64,000 nt of DNA from Neospora caninum Liverpool (lineage: Eukaryota; Apicomplexa; Conoidasida; Eucoccidiorida; Sarcocystidae). The translations under genes and the position numbers were made by a program. Location: positions 2,728,001-2,792,000 of the forward strand of contig NC_018397.1 of NCBI RefSeq assembly GCF_000208865.1, given 5' to 3'. The notes under the pieces were generated by a model. It did no database searches. It saw only the letters and a program-made list of their open reading frames with translations, and had not been told where the DNA came from. Shown piece after piece: positions 59,336-64,000 of the stretch; the first letter of the stretch is position 1, and each line of letters starts with the position of its first letter.

Positions 59336-61694
59336 TACTGATGTGCGCGTGAACTTTGTATGCTGACGGACGTGACAGGAGCGGTCCACGAGTGCCCGTA
59401 GTGGAATCCCCGCTTTCACTGGCATGTACCGACTTGCAGCTTTCAGGACGTTCGTATGTGTCGTCCCATGTGAACCTCCGTGAGGGAAGCGAACGTGTTC
59501 CCTTCTGACGAGGTTGGCATATATCGGTCTCAGCCGCAGCGTGTGCTGTCTTCGTGAGCGGGACTGGGGCCCCGATAACTTTTGCTCAAGACCAAGCCAC
59601 CCTGCAAGTGGAACCGAAATAGAGACAGCTGTTCGGAGGAGTGCGGTGCATGCATGGAACAGTGACATGTCTCTATTTGGCTTTCAGGGCCGAAGGGCTT
59701 CCTCCCTCGGTCTCATGACGCGCAACAGAGATAGCGATATACGCACAAAGGCCACCACAGATATTCAGTAGGGTACTGCATGCCATTCCCTCGCACTAAA
59801 TTCAACTAAATGGCGGCGCACAAAGGCCACCACAGATATTCAGTAGGGTACTGCATGCCATTCCCTCGCACTAAATTCAACTAAATGGCGGCGCGATGGA
59901 GGCGGTCACGAGCAGCAGTCGAAGTTTCGCTGGTCTGACATGTTTCGTACAACGCTCAGAACTACGCGGTGCACGTCCAAAAAAGTGATTGTTTCGCAAG
60001 TTGTCTGCTCAGACAAATTTTTACGCAAGCGCAGCTGCGTATTAGCTGTAGCATTGCTCTTCCCAAAATGGTCCACGTACACTGAGTGACCTTGCCTGTG
60101 CGATTGCGAAACACCACTTTTCCCAGTCGGTCAGCATAGTGCTCTTTCGCTGCTACACGTGGTGCGTTGTCCTCCTAGAAAACTCAATTGCGCACTCAAC
60201 GATGTACGCAATTCCTCGCGATACGCTTCCATTTGCCGCACAAATTTTGAGCCCGTATATCGCTGCCACAGGAAGCGGGAGCAGGTGGCGAGAGCTCCCA
60301 GAGATAATATAAAATGGAAATGTGCAATAATATAGAATGTATCGTGTAGTGCCCGCGAAAGAACACACCATCTCCATAACCATGCGAGTACGCGGACCGA
60401 TTACCACACAAGCAAGCGTAGATATCGTCGAAAGCAGCTGTCAACAAAAAGTTTATTTGAAATGTCCACCTACTGGCTGATTTGATGAGACAGCACACAT
60501 CGGTGCAGGCTTCCCTCGGATCCACGGCCTGCAAACGGCCTCGTCTCCATGTTTGACTACATCTAGCCTCTGTTTTGAAGAATCACCTGTTTACCGGTAT
60601 ACTCGGTTGTTCTCTATGGACTCGAGCTTCATGGGGATCATGGTAGCCCCTCCGATGATATTTCTCTTACGTGTCGCATACTTAGGGTACCTCTGGAATC
60701 ACATTTCAGTGAAACTATCTGGTGAAGAACTCACAGTAACGACGAGGATCTAGTCGTTGATAGTACATGAGAGACAGGCATGTGTGCACATTTTTCAAAA
60801 AAGTGATCCAGAAGAGATCCCGTGGAAAATCTGGCTCCAGTTGGGCGGCAAAAAACCACAGCTGACGGCATACGACCTCAGAGAGGAGGCTACCTCCCAT
60901 CCTTTAAGTCTCGCACATTCTTTTCGCTTTCCTGGCGCGCTGTGGCTCTATCAACCGCTGAAATCCATTTGCGACTCTTTATAGACGAGCGATGTTTGTG
61001 TGTGTTTGTTGCTCCTGGTCAGGTGGACGACTGCATGCATGCTGCGCAACAAAACCGCAACAAAGTGTGCTTGTTCGCACACCACTTGCACAACTGTGCT
61101 GCGTCTCTGCCGGACACAATCATCCGCGATTTTTGTGCTACAAGATGTGGTATCTTACGAGGAATTGTTCCCTGCGTATTTTCTGGAAAGCATGCACCGC
61201 AACACCTTACTCCTGACACCCTAGAAGTGGTATTCCCTCACCGATTTTGCTTTTTGTTCCTTCGGTTCCCGACGGAAGACGACGCAGACCCACGCGTTCG
61301 TTCGTTGATTAGTTTTCCCTCTTTTTCTTCCGTCTGCGCGGCTGGGTCTCTTCCTATATTTCCCCTGGCGTCGCTGTCGGTTTTTCCGGACGTGTTTCAG
61401 CCTCTCTGCGCAGCTGCACGGCCCCTGTCTGCTCGATGGTGGACATGGGACTGTGCGACTTGACAGGACTCCCCGGGCAGCGGGACGTTCCCATTTCCGT
61501 CCTTTTGTGAGGGGAGTTTTTCCTTTTTCAGGCTGTGTTTTCCCCCACCCGCAGCTCCGATGTGTCTTCGATGCTGCGGCTGTCACCGGTGCTTGCACCC
61601 TTTTTTCGTGGCACCACCCTGCGAATTTCCAGCTGTCGAATAATGTCACCGTCCGCAACGGCGTTGTCACGTCCCCTGTCGACTTGCAGCTAAA
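59336..61694. other. intergenic region with a tandem duplication
   Basis: Holds the 75-base tandem repeat at 59742-59894 and probably the promoter and long 5' UTR of the Ser-rich gene. A 213-codon plus frame at 60822-61463 is Phe/Cys/Ser-rich without motifs and is not called. Confidence 0.4.
59742..59894. repeat. perfect 75-bp tandem duplication
   Basis: Bases 59742-59819 recur exactly at 59817-59894 (period 75, just over two copies). The unit begins CGCACAAAGGCCACCACAG and ends in TAAATGGCGGCG. There is no mismatch between copies, so the duplication is recent or maintained. It does not cross a supported exon. Confidence 0.97.
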
Positions 61695-64000
61695 ATGATT
61701 GATGCGTCTCACCAGCCGCTGTCGCCGATTCGAGGTCGGCGTCCGTCGACTGAGGCAAGCGACCAGCCCACTGCTGACTCTGTGTCTTCCCCGCCATCGC
61801 TTCCCAGTGCCGTTGACGCTGCTGGCGGTGCCTCGGGTGGCCCCAGGTCAAGGTACAGTTTCGCGCGTTCCTCGATTTCCCGCGCGTCCATTTCCTCTGC
61901 TTCGTCTGCGTCTTCTGGCCTGTCGTTGCCCGCCTCCTCCCAGCGCGCCTCGCGTCGCTCGTTCCGCAGAGACCGGGGAATCGAGAGCTCTGGTGTATCT
62001 TCCGCCATGCGCGCATACACGCCTCAAGTGCACACTTTCCACGAAGATCTTCAGGAACCGCCTGGATCGGCCTCGGGCGAAGTTTCTCCTGGCACGCCTT
62101 CCCCCGGAGCAGGGACTCGGCGTTCGCGCATGGCGACTCCCGCCGCCTGTTCTGCCTTCTCGTCTTCTGTTCTGTCGTCTTCGTCGGAGGACTCCATCTC
62201 CTCCTTGGCGTCTTCTCCGAATCCTTCGTCTCTCACGTCCCCGACGCCGCTCGAGGACAATGGCCCGGAGGACGAAGGCCTCGACGGTGAAGACGCGTTC
62301 CGCGACTACGCAGGGCGTGAAGACTGTTCGTCCGTGCCTCTCACTCCGTCTCTCGGAGTTGACCGTTTCCTGTCTTCTGGGACTTGCGCCTTTCTGCGGT
62401 CCCGGTCCTCGTCGTCTCTCACCCGTGGCGAGCCTGAAGGGACACCGCGGATGCCTTACCTCGATCTATGTACCTCTGTGCAGCCCGCCCTGGATTCCGC
62501 GCCTGCATCGAGAGGCTACCGTCGCCAACACCGGAGCGTTTCGCCCGCCTCCTCCTTATCAACGGAACGCCCCACTTCGGCCGCAATCCGCCACGCGCAC
62601 CGAACCGCCGGCACACCCTTCGCCGCGCCCCGGCGGGCTGGTCCGTCGGTGCATTTTCCATCTGGGCTTTCTTCCTTCAACCACCGAGGCGGCGCGGCGG
62701 GTGTCTTCGCCTTTTCCGCAGCTACTGAGGGCGAAGGAAGCGAGGCGGTGTCTTCTTCTGGAGACGAGAGCGTCGTGAGAGGAAGAGGCCAGGTGTCCTT
62801 TTGCTCTTCCCCCCATAGTTACGAAGACGACGTGACCCGAGCGTCCTGCAGAGTCGCCGACCTTTCGGGCCGCATGCAGCGGCCTCGACACAACGCAGCG
62901 TTCCTCGTCGATCCAGTGGTCTCCGCGTCCGTTTGCTCGCACCTGTACCCCCGCCGGACCCGAGAAGGTGGCCCAGAGATCCGACACGCGAACGGATCTG
63001 CCTCGAAAGCCGGCAACCAGCTGTACATCGAGGGCGCCCGAGAATTGACCCCGCCACGCTCTCTGTCTCCGCCAGCGGCGGCAGACGCTTCTCGACGGGC
63101 CGAGGGGCCTGGCAGTCGCTCTCACGTCTCGCCTGGGTTCGTGGACCTGCCTTCGCCCTCGTCGCTTCTTCTGCATCTCGACGAGGCGACGACCGGGACT
63201 GCGGTGGGGGAAGAACGCCGCGGGGGGTGGAGGAAGTTTCTCGCGTCTCTCGCGGCGATGCGAGCTCGAAAGTGGAGCAGCTCGGACGGCAAGGGAATGG
63301 CGCCTGGAGCCGTCACGACCACACTGGGGGAGGACGAAGACGACCCGGATCCGGTCACGCCTTCGACGGCCTCTCCGCCGCCGCCCTCCCTCAAGGGGCG
63401 CGTTCGCGAGATGGCAGCGGCCACGCGCCGTGCGTCCAGTGCGTGCATCCGCCCTGGGCGCCTCTCGGGACGCTGCTACTTTTACATGCACCTCTTGTCG
63501 CTCCTGCTGCTTCTCTGCCTGGTTCTCCTCGCCGGCACCCTTCATCACGACCAAAAAATCCATCGCCTGCGGCCCAAGCAGGTTGCAGAGCTTCAGCTCC
63601 ACACGTCGCAGCGCCTCTGGGCGGCGTGCGCCCGCGCGTCGAGCGCCTCCGCCTCTCCCCTCGGGCCCGCCGCCTTCCTCGAGTCGTCCGCCGTCGTCGC
63701 TTCTGACGTCTCCCTCGAGTCTGGAGGCGCTCGTGCGCTCGAAGCCGCACAAGCCTGGCACGAACGAATCTCAGCCCCGTCGTTTCTGCGCATTTGCCGC
63801 CACGTAGGCCGCGGATGGCTTCCTTCAGGTCGTGCGCGGGGAGAGGAGAGCTCGGACGGAGCGGCAGCAGCGGTGACGTCAAACGAGGGAGATCCTGGGA
63901 AAGACCTCGGCTTATCGGCAGAAAGTGTCACGGCCGGCAAGATTTTGTCGTGTTTTCTGAGGCCCTGTGAAGGTACCGGCAGTTCGCCCTCGCCGTCGTG
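61695..64000 (+). CDS. Ser/Ala/Pro-rich protein with one membrane segment (3' end outside window)
   Basis: An uninterrupted frame runs from ATG 61695 to the end of the window, at least 768 codons, in GC-rich sequence with strong third-position bias. It opens MIDASHQPLSPIRGRRPSTE. The first 590 or so residues are low complexity, rich in Ser, Pro, Ala and Arg with acidic patches. A single hydrophobic helix lies at about residues 595-617 (YFYMHLLSLLLLLCLVLLAG), after a basic, Cys-containing stretch and before HHDQKIHRLRPKQV. With no N-terminal signal peptide, the plain reading is a type II arrangement: a long cytosolic N-terminus and a lumenal C-terminal part beginning near residue 618. The remaining 150 residues are helical and Ala/Ser-rich with a few Cys and Trp. 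No domain is recognised, and any enzymatic part may lie past the edge. The 400-codon minus frame at 62559-63761 is its shadow. Confidence 0.7.
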   Translation, partial: MIDASHQPLSPIRGRRPSTEASDQPTADSVSSPPSLPSAVDAAGGASGGPRSRYSFARSSISRASISSASSASSGLSLPASSQRASRRSFRRDRGIESSGVSSAMRAYTPQVHTFHEDLQEPPGSASGEVSPGTPSPGAGTRRSRMATPAACSAFSSSVLSSSSEDSISSLASSPNPSSLTSPTPLEDNGPEDEGLDGEDAFRDYAGREDCSSVPLTPSLGVDRFLSSGTCAFLRSRSSSSLTRGEPEGTPRMPYLDLCTSVQPALDSAPASRGYRRQHRSVSPASSLSTERPTSAAIRHAHRTAGTPFAAPRRAGPSVHFPSGLSSFNHRGGAAGVFAFSAATEGEGSEAVSSSGDESVVRGRGQVSFCSSPHSYEDDVTRASCRVADLSGRMQRPRHNAAFLVDPVVSASVCSHLYPRRTREGGPEIRHANGSASKAGNQLYIEGARELTPPRSLSPPAAADASRRAEGPGSRSHVSPGFVDLPSPSSLLLHLDEATTGTAVGEERRGGWRKFLASLAAMRARKWSSSDGKGMAPGAVTTTLGEDEDDPDPVTPSTASPPPPSLKGRVREMAAATRRASSACIRPGRLSGRCYFYMHLLSLLLLLCLVLLAGTLHHDQKIHRLRPKQVAELQLHTSQRLWAACARASSASASPLGPAAFLESSAVVASDVSLESGGARALEAAQAWHERISAPSFLRICRHVGRGWLPSGRARGEESSDGAAAAVTSNEGDPGKDLGLSAESVTAGKILSCFLRPCEGTGSSPSPS

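Noticed and set aside
62559..63761. 400-codon minus-strand frame
   Set aside because: It is an Arg/Gly-rich mirror of the longer plus-strand Ser-rich frame, as expected in GC-rich coding DNA.

Overview
The window looks like nuclear DNA of a coccidian apicomplexan of the Toxoplasma / Neospora / Hammondia group. The grounds are intron-rich genes with short exons and GT-AG introns of a few hundred bases, mixed gene orientation with kilobase intergenic gaps, Ser/Ala-rich low-complexity protein extensions, TA and TATG microsatellites, and genes typical of the group (a DOZI/DDX6-type helicase, an apicomplexan-style CCCH zinc-finger protein, a SulP transporter, axonemal proteins needed only by the male gamete). 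The species cannot be fixed by eye. Exons were joined by hand from donor and acceptor sites and checked for reading phase, so exon borders are predictions.

Layout. 1-918 (+): last exon of an unrecognised gene. 2882-4649 (+): NOP16, a 60S ribosome assembly factor, three exons. 6299-11242 (-): 1474-residue CCCH zinc-finger protein, three exons. 15137-18766 (-): nine-exon gene for an unrecognised protein with repeated YDI(I/V)TN-like motifs. 20948-26284 (+): CFAP45, an axonemal microtubule inner protein. 27517-32298 (-): HAS1/DDX18 helicase, eight exons. 33893-36858 (-): secreted protein made of repeated cysteine units, six exons. 38307-41397 (-): DDX6/DOZI/Dhh1 helicase, five exons. 43984-44839 (+): tentative small gene. 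46038-54476 (+): SulP-family anion transporter with a STAS domain, twelve exons. 56521-58247 (+): tentative exons. 58550-59335 (+): small secreted orphan. 61695 to the window end (+): Ser-rich protein with one membrane segment, cut by the window edge.

The genes do not form an operon. Two themes recur. One is RNA metabolism: NOP16 and HAS1 both act on the pre-60S particle, DDX6 stores and represses mRNA, and the CCCH protein probably binds RNA. The other is life-stage structure: CFAP45 belongs to the microgamete flagellum, its neighbour with YDI motifs has a similar charged, tyrosine-punctuated make-up, and the Cys-repeat secreted protein resembles extracellular wall or matrix proteins. The most novel-looking items are the YDI-motif protein and the Cys-repeat protein with exchangeable phase-0 exons.
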